From Sva-07 sp963698435 (GTDB lineage: Bacteria; Actinomycetota; Acidimicrobiia; Acidimicrobiales; Ilumatobacteraceae): DNA of 64,000 nt. Positions 17,940-29,200 of the stretch are shown one piece after another. A program made the translations under genes and the position numbers. The stretch lies in NCBI GenBank assembly GCA_963698435.1, contig CAVOQV010000005.1, positions 62,001-126,000 of the forward strand, given 5' to 3'. The notes under the pieces were generated by a model, which was not told where the DNA came from, did not search any database, and was given only the letters and a program-made list of their open reading frames with translations. Positions within the stretch are counted from its first letter, which is position 1, and every line of letters begins with the position of its first letter.

Positions 17940-20855
17940 CTATCGGTCGTCGTCGTCGGGGACAGCCGCGGCGTCGATTGACGCGTCGGCGGACCGCTCG
18001 ATCGCCGACGGGAATCGGTCCGACGCGTCACCGGTCAGCGTCGGTTGCGTGAGCGGTGCGGTGACGTCGACGGTGGCCGCGGTCGTCGCAGCGGTGCCGG
18101 CAGATCCAGCGACGGTCACCTCGTGTGCCCCGGGCGAGGAGGCACGGCCCCAGTCGGGACGATCGCTCGAATACACGACATCGCCCCTGCGTCGCCAGTA
18201 GACGCAGAGAGCGACGCCGAACAACGTCAGCGAGTAGAAGAACCAGTCGAGCGGCGTCTTGGAGTAGGTGAGCTTCACCACGTTGTCGGTCGGGATGACG
18301 ACCATGAAGTTCGGAGCGACTCGGTACGGCCCCTCCGCTCCCTCGACCTTCCACGTCGGGAAGTAGCTCACCCTGACGAGCACCGGCACGCCGACCTCGT
18401 CGACCTCGAAGCTGATGGACTGCTGTTGGATGTCGACGTTGCTCACGGTGACCGGATCGAGTTCGACGACGTCGATCGCCTCGGACGGCACCACGTAGTC
18501 GACGTTGCGGCTCCGGTCGCCCGGTTCACCCACGCGAGCGTCGAGGTCGATCTCGACCGGCAGCCGCTGCCACGTCTCCGGACCATCGTCGGCCGGGAGG
18601 GCCGCCCACTCGTCCTGACGCTGGAACCAGCTGGTGCCGACCTCGAGGTTTCGCTCGCGTTGATCGCCACTCCGGCCTTCGATCACCACCGGCTGCACCG
18701 TGAGCGCTTCGACGACGCTTGCCCCACGCAGCTCGTAGACGTCCCACGGACCCGACGTCGTGACGAACTCGAGATCCGGCTGCGCCTCGGCCTCCGCTTT
18801 GGCTTCGGGGGTCCGCACCATCAGGTAGCGAACGCCGAGATCGTGCATGTGCTGCACGCCGGCGGCGGCGTCGTTGTTGACGTAGCGCAACTGACGGACC
18901 GGGTTCGACGACTGCTTCGACATCGCAGCGGCGGTGATGAAGTGGTACGGCGTCGTGCCCGACGCTTCGAAGAACAGGCCTTCCATCGAGCCGATACACC
19001 CGTCGGTCCAGTGCGGCAACAGCATCAGCGCCATCGTGGTCCCGTACTCGCCGTTGTCGCCGCTGTTCTCCCACAGCGCGCGCCCACAGCCGCGGTCGGC
19101 GCCGATGTCGCCCATCGTGGTGACGAGCTCGTTGTACTCCGGGTACTTCGGACGACCCTCGTAGCCGCGCATGTTGTAGCGGGTCCACCCGTCGGCGACG
19201 GCACGGCCCGACTCAGGACCCTTGCGGAACGGGCCCCATGCGTACACCGAGGTCTCGCCGTCGACGACGCGCCCGCCGCCGGGGAGCGTCTCGTACATCC
19301 AGCCGAACACCAGCAGGCACGACAGCGTGATCGCTCCAGCAGCAACCGCGCCCTCGACGGCCGTGAGCTGCGACGCTGCTCGCCGGTCCCGAGCAGCGTT
19401 GACGAGCCACGTGATCAGCTCGAGTGCACCGATCACCATCAGCAGATACCGGGTGAGATAGACGAACGGCAGCAGTCGCGGGTTCCACAGCAACCCGATG
19501 AACGGCAGGCTGTCACGAGTCAGGTAGACGAGTGCGACGAAGGCCAGACAGATCAGCCCGATCGCGGTGCCGGTCAGCTGGCGACGCAGCACCATGGCCA
19601 GGAACCCGATGATCGCCAGGGCGGTGATGAGGAAGTCGAGCGGCGCGGCAAGCGGAAAGAACATGTCCCAGAACGAGTCGTCGGCACCTTCCGGCCGGAA
19701 CCCGTACTTCATGTCGGTCATGAACTCGTGGCCGAACAGGAACGGACCGACCCACCAGGCCGACAGCAGCAGCGTGGTCACGCCGGTGGTCACGGCGAAC
19801 ACGAGGCGCATCCGGTCGAGCCAGACGAGGCAGAGGATGATCGCGCTCACCGCGACGAAGATCAGCACGATGCCGTGCGACACCGCAGCGAGCGACAGCA
19901 CCACCGCCGTCCACACGCGGAAGCGACCGGTGCGCAGACCGTTCGCGAGCAGGCCGAGACCCACCATGGCGAGGGTGAGTGCGATCGAGAACGAGTACTC
20001 CCCTGCCATCGTCGACTTCACGTTGCCGCCGTAGATCGAGAAGCTCTCGTCGAGCAGGAAGCACAGCGCTGCGAGCGAGAAGAGCTCCGGGATCGGGTGA
20101 CGGAAGTTCGCGAGGCGACCGAAAGCCCAACACGCCAGCGGGAACAGCAGCAATCCCGACACAGCGACCAGCTTGAACGCCACTCCGTACGGCAGGACCA
20201 CGTCGAGCGCCACGATGGCGAGCGCCGGAATCACCATGTAGAAGCGGTACAGCGGGAGCCCGCCGTACCAGTCCATGGTCCACCCGGACAGCTGGAAGTT
20301 CGTCAGGAAGTGGTCACGGAGGAACGCCGGCGCCCAGACGTGCGCACCCATGTCGCCACCGGTCGGCGTCGTGTCGTCGAAGATCAGATCACGCGACGGG
20401 GACAACGGATTGAGATGGACGACCATCATCATCACCACGGTCGTGGTGACCAAGATCGTCGAGGTGACCAACACCCGCACGATCCGCTCGGTGCTCCACG
20501 GACGCTGCCACCAGGCGATCGGGCGACGGAACACCCGCGAGCCCACCCGTCGGGTCAGCGACGGTGATGCCGGAGCGACGGCCGCACCGGGCTCGAGTGC
20601 GATCGATTCCTCGGCGGAGGGATCGCGCTCGACGACGCCGCTGTCGCCGACGTCGCGATCGAGCCACTCGCCGAACGCTTCGCCGTGCTGGACCTGACGA
20701 GCTTCGCCGTCCTGGACCTGACGAGCTTCGCCGTCCTGGACCTGACGAGCTTCGCCGTCGTCGACCTGACGAGCTTCGCCGTCGTCGACCTGACGAGCTT
20801 CGCCGTCGTCGACCCGGCGACCTTCGAGGTCGGCGGGGCGCGTGTCGTCGCTCAT
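17940..20855 (-). CDS. Giant multi-pass membrane protein with a repeated acidic N-terminus
   Basis: 971 residues. Residues 1-50 are built from an 8-residue repeat, V(D/Q)DGEARQ, encoded by a 24-bp tandem repeat. A linker and basic stretch follow, then a first helix (VLVTSTILVTTTVVMMMVVHL), an extracytoplasmic loop (DTTPTGGDMGAHVWAPAFLRDH), about a dozen more helices to near residue 540, a large soluble ectodomain, a late helix (WFFYSLTLFGVALCVYW) and a charged tail. The fold resembles YfhO or PTPS-related membrane proteins and GT-C glycosyltransferases, and a role in glycan assembly is an inference from neighbouring manB. No catalytic residues can be named with confidence. Confidence 0.7.
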   Translation of the reverse strand: MSDDTRPADLEGRRVDDGEARQVDDGEARQVDDGEARQVQDGEARQVQDGEARQVQHGEAFGEWLDRDVGDSGVVERDPSAEESIALEPGAAVAPASPSLTRRVGSRVFRRPIAWWQRPWSTERIVRVLVTSTILVTTTVVMMMVVHLNPLSPSRDLIFDDTTPTGGDMGAHVWAPAFLRDHFLTNFQLSGWTMDWYGGLPLYRFYMVIPALAIVALDVVLPYGVAFKLVAVSGLLLFPLACWAFGRLANFRHPIPELFSLAALCFLLDESFSIYGGNVKSTMAGEYSFSIALTLAMVGLGLLANGLRTGRFRVWTAVVLSLAAVSHGIVLIFVAVSAIILCLVWLDRMRLVFAVTTGVTTLLLSAWWVGPFLFGHEFMTDMKYGFRPEGADDSFWDMFFPLAAPLDFLITALAIIGFLAMVLRRQLTGTAIGLICLAFVALVYLTRDSLPFIGLLWNPRLLPFVYLTRYLLMVIGALELITWLVNAARDRRAASQLTAVEGAVAAGAITLSCLLVFGWMYETLPGGGRVVDGETSVYAWGPFRKGPESGRAVADGWTRYNMRGYEGRPKYPEYNELVTTMGDIGADRGCGRALWENSGDNGEYGTTMALMLLPHWTDGCIGSMEGLFFEASGTTPYHFITAAAMSKQSSNPVRQLRYVNNDAAAGVQHMHDLGVRYLMVRTPEAKAEAEAQPDLEFVTTSGPWDVYELRGASVVEALTVQPVVIEGRSGDQRERNLEVGTSWFQRQDEWAALPADDGPETWQRLPVEIDLDARVGEPGDRSRNVDYVVPSEAIDVVELDPVTVSNVDIQQQSISFEVDEVGVPVLVRVSYFPTWKVEGAEGPYRVAPNFMVVIPTDNVVKLTYSKTPLDWFFYSLTLFGVALCVYWRRRGDVVYSSDRPDWGRASSPGAHEVTVAGSAGTAATTAATVDVTAPLTQPTLTGDASDRFPSAIERSADASIDAAAVPDDDDR
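20691..20810. repeat. 24-bp tandem repeat, five units, inside the giant membrane protein gene
   Basis: Five consecutive 24-base units beginning gacctgacgagcttcgcc start at 20691, 20715, 20739, 20763 and 20787, with degenerate half units on both sides (20673-20690 and from 20811). Units differ only at two or three positions (cctg versus gtcg). The period is a multiple of three, so copy-number change keeps the frame. Confidence 0.9.
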
Positions 20856-20918
20856 CGCGGGCGCTCACAGGTCGGCATCAAGTGGTCCATCATGGCAAAC
20901 CCGAACGTGCCACCGACG

Positions 20919-21677
20919 TCACAGCACCAGCAGAAGCCCGGTCAGGTTGAACCCGATGTGAATCGTGATCGCCGGTCCGAGACGTCCAGCCCGCAACGCC
21001 GCCCACCCGAGGAGCAGACCGAAGACGAACAGGCCGGGCAACTCGATGGGACGGAAATGGGCGGCGGCGAAGACTGCTGCCACGGCGACGAGCACCGCTC
21101 CTTCGTTGAACCGGGCGGCGAGCGAGCGCTGCAGAAGACCTCGGTAGAAGAGCTCCTCGATGACCGGCGCGCCGATGACGACCACACCCATCAGCAGCAG
21201 CGTCGAGGCACCGCCGGCCCGATCGACGAGATCCTGTGCGTTCTCGGTCAGGCGATCCTCGGTGAACGTGTCGGGCCAGAGCGCCTCGAGGGGAAGATAG
21301 ACCACCCGGATCAGGACGAGTTGGGCTCCAGCACCGACAGCGAGTCCGCCCAGGTCGACCCACCGGAAGGAGATGCCGTAGTCGGCGATCATGCTGCCGG
21401 AACCGGCTCGTTCCGACGCGATCCACATGCCCACGAGATACGACGCCCACGCACCGCTCAGCGCGAGCGCGAGCACCCCGAACGAGACCTCCGAGACCGC
21501 ATCTCCGTCGCCCAGAACGGCCAAGATCAGCGACGAGACCACCTGGGCGACGACCCAGGCTGCGAGGAACGTGACCGCCGCCGTGGACGCATCGATCGGC
21601 CGCGGCGACGCCGACGGGAGGAACCCACCGGAAAACCCGATGTCGGTGCGAGCGCGATCCTGCGCTGATCCGGCCAC
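20919..21677 (-). CDS. CPBP-family intramembrane metalloprotease
   Basis: Multi-pass membrane protein of the CPBP (CAAX/ABI) family, Rce1-type proteases; bacterial members act in membrane proteolysis or bacteriocin immunity. The family motifs are present in order: EELFYRGLLQR (Glu-Glu-x3-Arg), FAAAHF and HIGFNLTG, which supply the catalytic Glu and metal-binding His residues. The start GTG 21677 is chosen because a TAGCGT box lies eight bases upstream; ATG 21683 is only two bases from that box. It precedes the giant membrane protein gene on the same strand by 63 bases. Confidence 0.85.
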   Translation of the reverse strand: MAGSAQDRARTDIGFSGGFLPSASPRPIDASTAAVTFLAAWVVAQVVSSLILAVLGDGDAVSEVSFGVLALALSGAWASYLVGMWIASERAGSGSMIADYGISFRWVDLGGLAVGAGAQLVLIRVVYLPLEALWPDTFTEDRLTENAQDLVDRAGGASTLLLMGVVVIGAPVIEELFYRGLLQRSLAARFNEGAVLVAVAAVFAAAHFRPIELPGLFVFGLLLGWAALRAGRLGPAITIHIGFNLTGLLLVL

Positions 21678-21685
21678 GACCATCG

Positions 21686-21691
21686 ACGCTA
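21686..21691 (-). promoter_or_regulatory. Leaderless-type -10 box for the CPBP gene
   Basis: TAGCGT on the minus strand, eight bases before GTG 21677. The same box-to-start layout occurs at the thioredoxin-like gene (24751). Confidence 0.4.
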
Positions 21692-21781
21692 CCCGCGGGT
21701 GCCACCGTCGAACCCGCGCCCCGGTGACGATCAGCAGTCGATCCGACGACGATCCGAGCACCGGCCGACACCCCCACCCAC

Positions 21782-21822
21782 CGATGAGCGAAACAACCGC
21801 GTACGGATGGTCTCGCTCATCG
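21782..21822. repeat. Third, diverged copy of the gatgagcga hairpin
   Basis: Arms cgatgagcga (21782-21791) and tcgctcatcg (21813-21822) match the stems at 6243-6252 and 6273-6282. The loop is of similar length but different sequence, so the stem is conserved more than the loop. It lies between the DUF3499 gene and the CPBP gene. Confidence 0.75.
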
Positions 21823-21855
21823 CAACCGGGTCTCGGCTGGGGAATCGAACAGCTC

Positions 21856-22113
21856 TCAGACGGCGATGAGGGTGCGATGACCGAAGCGGCGATCGTCGAG
21901 ATACCAGCCCGTCGGCACCGAGAGTCGTGCCGCGTGGCGATCGCACAGGTCGTAGGCGTGGGGATCGCGCTCCGCGATGAGATCGTCGAGCCACACCTGC
22001 GAACGGCCGTAGTGATACGTCAGCGTGACGGCTGCACGTTCCGAACATCCCGTGCGCGAACACTGACGGACCCCGACCGTCACCCCTTCCGATACCCGCT
22101 CGGTGCGATACAT
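21856..22113 (-). CDS. DUF3499-family protein
   Basis: Small protein of 85 residues, conserved across Actinomycetota but of unknown function. Recognisable features are CSRTGCSERAAVTLTY near the N-terminus, then an H-A-Y-D-L-C-D-R-H-A block and a PTGW segment. The Cys/His pattern (CSRTGC ... CDRH) suggests a small zinc-binding fold. The start ATG 22113 has a TAGCGT box seven bases upstream. In Mycobacterium a homologue sits beside manB, as here at a distance of about 4 kb. Confidence 0.88.
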   Translation of the reverse strand: MYRTERVSEGVTVGVRQCSRTGCSERAAVTLTYHYGRSQVWLDDLIAERDPHAYDLCDRHAARLSVPTGWYLDDRRFGHRTLIAV

Positions 22114-22120
22114 GGTACCA

Positions 22121-22126
22121 ACGCTA
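22121..22126 (-). promoter_or_regulatory. Leaderless-type -10 box for the DUF3499 gene
   Basis: TAGCGT on the minus strand, seven bases before ATG 22113. It is divergent from the ftsH promoter. Confidence 0.5.
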
Positions 22127-22203
22127 GATCGCCGGCCCTTTCCGGGTGGCGGATGCTCGCCGAACAGCTCGGAGCACGACCTGGCATCGAGCCGGAACAT
22201 GCG

Positions 22204-22209
22204 TAGCAT
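22204..22209 (+). promoter_or_regulatory. Leaderless-type -10 box for ftsH
   Basis: TAGCAT six bases before ATG 22216. Confidence 0.5.
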
Positions 22210-22215
22210 GGATCC

Positions 22216-24222
<2,007 letters not shown>

Positions 24223-24283
24223 TCACCTCCCCGCCCGGCGCCTGTGGCCGCCGCCGGCCGCCAACGATCGGCGATGGACGTGC

Positions 24284-24751
24284 TCAGTCGGCAGGGGCGG
24301 CGTCGCGCTGACAGCTGCCGCCGCCGGGTGTCGAACCGGGCTCGCGCGCTTCGGCGACCGCTGCCCACAGATCGGTCGCTGTCATCGGTCCCAGGAAGGT
24401 CGCCACGGCCACGCCCTTGGCGTCGGCGACGACCAACGTCGGCACGGCATCGATCGAGTAGCGCTCATGGAGCGCCCGGTCGGCTGAGTACTCCACTTCG
24501 ACGACCGCGACGTCTGCGCACTCCAGCACCTCGGCCTTGGCGACCACGCTGGCGCACACATCACACGTGGCCGACGAGAACACCGCCACCAGCCATGGCG
24601 CGTCCGAGCGAGGGAAGTCGTTGCGATCGAGCTGGTCGGGGGCGCTGAACCGACGTTGCGTCGGCGCGTCGGGCACCCGTCGGCGTCGGGCGACCGCGGC
24701 GACGATGCCGACGACGACGACGATGACGACAGCGACGATCACGCGTTCCAT
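24284..24751 (-). CDS. Membrane-anchored thioredoxin-like protein
   Basis: 155 residues. An N-terminal hydrophobic helix (VIVAVVIVVVVGIVAAVA) is followed by a basic stop-transfer RRRR stretch and a thioredoxin fold. The fold has a redox-active CDVC motif (SSATCDVCASVV, replacing the WCGPC of classical thioredoxin) and the cis-proline loop DAVPTLVV. With the basic residues after the helix, the domain probably faces the cytosol. The start ATG 24751 is placed eight bases after a TAGCAT box; another ATG lies six bases upstream. It converges on ftsH. Partners are unknown. Confidence 0.8.
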   Translation of the reverse strand: MERVIVAVVIVVVVGIVAAVARRRRVPDAPTQRRFSAPDQLDRNDFPRSDAPWLVAVFSSATCDVCASVVAKAEVLECADVAVVEVEYSADRALHERYSIDAVPTLVVADAKGVAVATFLGPMTATDLWAAVAEAREPGSTPGGGSCQRDAAPAD

Positions 24752-24759
24752 TGCCATCG

Positions 24760-24765
24760 ATGCTA
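24760..24765 (-). promoter_or_regulatory. Leaderless-type -10 box for the thioredoxin-like gene
   Basis: TAGCAT on the minus strand, eight bases before ATG 24751. Confidence 0.45.
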
Positions 24766-24799
24766 CGGGCAGGTCACCGGCCCCCGGGCACGATCGTGT

Positions 24800-26266
24800 T
24801 CAGTCGCCGGCAGCAGGCAGCGCCCACGATCCGGACGTGCCGGCGAGTCCGTTGCCGCGGGGCAGCGCCCGCTCGACGAACACCCGGTTGCTCGATTGGA
24901 CGATCAACTCGGTGTTCAGGACGTCCGGATCGACGAGATCGACCGTGATGACCTGACCGGCGCCGATCGGCAGATCCGTCAGGCTCGGTACCGCAGAGGG
25001 GCCGCCCGGCCCGACCGCTTCGACCGTGATCGTGCCGTCGACGTTGTCGACGTTGTAGATGACGAGACCTGCCGTCGTCGGATCCGAGGGACCGACCCCG
25101 AGATGCCAGCGCGAAGCGACATAGCCGTCGATCCGCGGTGGGGCACCGAGGACAACGGACGTCGCAACCGAGTCACCCGCAGGCCGAGTGAGGATGCGCT
25201 CGACGACGATCGACGGCTCGGCGAGCGTCGAGAACACCGAGGCGTGACGACCCGGCGGCACCGCGGCCTCACCGTCGCCGTCGACCGCCTCCGACGGGTC
25301 GTAGACCACCACCTGATGCGCAGGTACGTCGATGGGAGCGGCGTCGCCGTACCCGGCGTCGAGTGGAACCCCGAGAAAGACCACGTCGACTTGGACGTCG
25401 TCGTCCGTCGGGTTGTAGATCGCGAAGGTCTCGGTGATCCCGTCACCCGCCTCGCCGTCGGCGAACCACCATTGGTCGCGGAGTGCCGGTGCTGCCAACG
25501 TCACGCCGTAGCCGAGACGACCGCCACCGAGATAGTGCTGGGCCCGGCCGACCACCAACCGCCCACGTTCGGCGGCGACCTTGACCGCGATCACCGGCTC
25601 GTCACGTGCGCCCAGGTCGGCGATCGGGATGGTCTCGACCGATTGCGGCAGGATCGTGAACCCCTGGAATGCGGCCGGAGTCGACTCGCCTGCCTGCGTG
25701 GCGAACACCAGGTCGACCACCGCGGCGTCGTCGTATGGATTGGTGAGTACCAGTGTCTCGATGCTGCCATCGACCGTGAAGCCGTCGGCGAAGTACCACT
25801 CGTCGGACGTGCTGTCGGCGCACGGCGTGATCGAATCCCCCGCCGGGTGCTGCGCACGCTGCTCGACGAACCCGCGACCGCCGTCGATCTCGACCACGAC
25901 ACTGGCGAACGGTGCCGTCACGAATGCGTCGACGTCGATGGTCGTTCGCGACCACGGCTCGACCACGAGCGACTCAGCCGCACCCACACCGTCGGGCGTC
26001 AGGATGGTGAATCGACCCACGAGCTGCTCGTCGTCGCGATTGGCGACCACGACCTCCCCTCCGACCCCGTCCTCGCCGGTCGCCGGGACGCCAGGACAGA
26101 ACCAGCTCCCTGTGAGGGCAGCGTTGTCGCTGACCGCAGGCATCCAGGCCCCTGCCGGAGTCGAGAAGAACGGGTCGGCGGTTACCGGCTGCTCGCGACC
26201 CACCGCGATGAGCGCGGCAAAGCCCACCACCAAGACGATCAGCGCCGGGATCGCCCGCTTGTTCAC
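24800..26266 (-). CDS. DUF5719-family exported protein
   Basis: 488 residues. A single N-terminal hydrophobic segment (IPALIVLVVGFAALIAVG) works as signal anchor or signal peptide. The rest is beta-rich with repeated units carrying W-(F/Y)-F-A-D-G and I-Y-N-P motifs (WYFADGFTVDGSIETLVLTN, QWWFADGEAGDGITETFAIYN), typical of DUF5719. The function is unknown, but in many Actinomycetota the gene follows a large GT2 membrane glycosyltransferase, as here: start and stop overlap as GTGA, so translation is coupled. A role outside the membrane with the GT2 product is an inference. Confidence 0.85.
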   Translation of the reverse strand: MNKRAIPALIVLVVGFAALIAVGREQPVTADPFFSTPAGAWMPAVSDNAALTGSWFCPGVPATGEDGVGGEVVVANRDDEQLVGRFTILTPDGVGAAESLVVEPWSRTTIDVDAFVTAPFASVVVEIDGGRGFVEQRAQHPAGDSITPCADSTSDEWYFADGFTVDGSIETLVLTNPYDDAAVVDLVFATQAGESTPAAFQGFTILPQSVETIPIADLGARDEPVIAVKVAAERGRLVVGRAQHYLGGGRLGYGVTLAAPALRDQWWFADGEAGDGITETFAIYNPTDDDVQVDVVFLGVPLDAGYGDAAPIDVPAHQVVVYDPSEAVDGDGEAAVPPGRHASVFSTLAEPSIVVERILTRPAGDSVATSVVLGAPPRIDGYVASRWHLGVGPSDPTTAGLVIYNVDNVDGTITVEAVGPGGPSAVPSLTDLPIGAGQVITVDLVDPDVLNTELIVQSSNRVFVERALPRGNGLAGTSGSWALPAAGD

Positions 26267-29200
26267 GGCGTCACCTCATTCCCGTTGCCGGGCCCGCGCT
26301 CGCCATCGGACGGGGAGCCATCGGACGGGGCGCCGTCTGGCTGCCCACCTTCGGACGGGGCGCCACCCATGTCGTGGCCGCCGGGTTCACCGTTGCCGGG
26401 CGCGGCGGGCCCGGACCCGGTCGGTTCGGGCTCCGCGCCGTCGAGCTCACCAGCAGCACCCTCGATGATGGGATCGTGCAGCGTCGCAGTTCCTCCGACG
26501 AGTCCGGGGTCGACGAGCGACGGGGGGGAGTCGCCGCTGAGGTCGATCAACGTCTCGTCCGCCAGCAGCAACGGCTCGCGTCGACCGACGGAGACTCGCA
26601 CCCTGGCGGCGATCACGATCGCCGCCAGCCACAACAGCGTCTGCACGGCGACCGCCAGCCAGCGCAACGCCGAGGTGTCGTATCGGAGGGAGCCGACGCC
26701 AGGAGCGGCGACGTCGTATGCGGTCGTCTCACCGAACGCCCGGCGAGCGTCGACCGAGGTGCCGTCGACGGACAGATTCCACGAGTCGTCGAACGGGATG
26801 CCGAAGTGGACGACGCCGGCTGCCACATCGTCGGTCGTCGTGTCGAGCTGATCGGCGCCGATGAACAGCGGCGGCGAGTCGGACAGATCGGTACGAACGA
26901 GCACCTCGGCGCCGGCCGCATCGCTGGCGGCGGCGACGGAGACATCGAGCTGCGCCTGCTTCGGAACCCATGCGCGGTTCTCGAACGCCTCCAATGTCGG
27001 GAGACCCGGCCGGAGCGCCACGAGGTCGAGCTGATCGTCGAGTGCTTCCATCAGACCTGTCGGCAACGGCAGCGGATCGTTGACGGTCGACGCCACTCCG
27101 TCGAACTCCGGGACGACGACGAACCGGATCGCCAGTGGCGCCAGCAGTCGGCCGGCGCGCAGCGTCGACGTGGAGGCCATCTCGTCGAGTGCGGTGGTCA
27201 CGAGCTCGGACGCCGAGTCGGGGGGAGGCATCCATCGATCGAGGACGTCGAGGGGTCCGTCGTCGACGATCGCCCACGACACACCGTCGCGATATTCGGT
27301 GGCCGGAACCGGCAGCAGTCGCGCATCGCCGATCAGCAACACGTTGTAGTCGCCGTCGGGTGCGGCCTCGGGAAGCGAGGCGTCGAGGAGGCGCGCCAGG
27401 GGCGTGGTGGGGACCTGGAACGACCCGTCCGCGAGTGCGGCGAGTCCCGGTGCGAGCCCGATCACCACGGCGACCGACGACAGAATGCCCAGCGGCTGCC
27501 GCCAGCCGAAGGTGCCGCCGCGAACGTCGAGGTCGAACGCAGCGAGCGCCGCGGCCGCCGAGATCGAGATCCCGACAGCCACCGGAACGAGCAGCACTCC
27601 GGCCTCGGGCATGTCGATCGGGAACGATCCTCGATCGGCGAGCATGGCGATGCCGCCGAACACCAGCACCATCAGGGCCGAACGGATCGCCCACGTCAGT
27701 CGCCATGCTCGAGCGAGCAGGACGGCAGCGAACACCGGTAGGTACAACGCGAGTGCGAGCGCCGCGAAGTCGGTACTGCCGATCTCGAAGGAGGCCAGGG
27801 GCACCAATCCCAACCCCGCCTCGCCGATGGGTGGCGCGCCGACCACGCCCTCCCAGGTCCACGACGTGATCCACGGGAAGTTCAACAGCGCCGCGACGGC
27901 GGCAGCCCCGAAACCTGCGACCAGCGACCACCCGGCAGTGACCATCGATCCTCGTGCCAGCACGGTGCCGAGCGCGAAGACCACGGTGACCAGGACGGCG
28001 ACGGGGAGCATCACCGGCGCGAACGCCACCGCCAACGCCAACGCCAATCCCGCCGTCAGGATCCGCCTGACACGGTCTCCCAGGTCGAGCTCGATGACCC
28101 CGTCGGCGATGTCGAGCTCTGCGCTGTTCGGATCCGCGGTCTCGATCCCGGCGGCACGCCGGATGAAATGCAGCACCCACGGAGTGGCTGCGTAGACCAC
28201 CAAGACCGTGAGCTGTCCGGCGGACATCGCTCCGCTCACCAGCGGACTGAATGCGTAGACCAGCAGCGCAGCGATGCGCGCCCGCGTCGATGGGAAGACC
28301 GCGGAGAGCCTCCAGCTCCCGGCTGCGCCGATCAGCAACAGGCCCAGCACGAACAACGTCTGCAGCAGGCCCATGTGGAACAGCGTGAAGACGCTCAGCC
28401 CCGACAACGTCGCCCAGCCCGTCGGGTTCGGCGAGGTGGCGCCGGCCCCGTTCGGGTTCCAGCCCGACAAGAACGTGTCGAGCAGCTCGCGTGGGCTCGC
28501 GGGGAACGCCAAGAACTCACCAACCGGCACCAAGCCGCCGTCGAAGAAGGATCGGGCGCCGACGATGAGTCCGGCGATCACGGCGATCCACGCGATCACG
28601 GGTGCAGTGGCGCTCTGCCTCCAGCGTCGGACCTGCACGCCAGAGCCCACGTAGGTCGCCGTCTCCCGACTCCGCAGATACGAGTTCAGGCGGGCACTGC
28701 CGCGCTCCTGCAGGCTGTACACCTCGCGTTCGGGAACCCGCCGGATGGGTTTCACTTCGCGGCGGCGCGCGAAGAGAGCCGGCGACCGTGGGATGAGACC
28801 GAGCAGGGCCCGAAACGACTTCCATGCCTCACCGAACCGGGCCGTGAACAGGCCGACGACCAGCTCGACGGCCGTCAGCAGGACCATCTCGATCGAACGA
28901 CCCGGCAACCGTGATGCGCCGGTCAGCGTGGCGACCGAACGCATCCGGTGGCGGGCTCGCAGCAAGCCGTGCCGCAGGTCGGGTCGGCGCTGACGCAGGC
29001 CACCGACGTGACGCACGCGAGCCGAAGGGACCACCACGACGCGAGCGCCGCTGTGGTGGATCCGCCAGCACAGTTCGGTGTCCTCTCCGTAGAAGTTGAT
29101 CGCCGGATCGAAGCCACCGAGCTCGCGGAAGAGGTCCGCTCGCACGAGCAGGTACGCGGATGGGAGCACGAACACGTCACGCACGCCGTCGTGCTGCTCC

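Noticed and set aside
20691..20810. CRISPR array
   Set aside because: The repeats are directly adjacent with no spacers, are in a coding frame and translate to a regular octapeptide.
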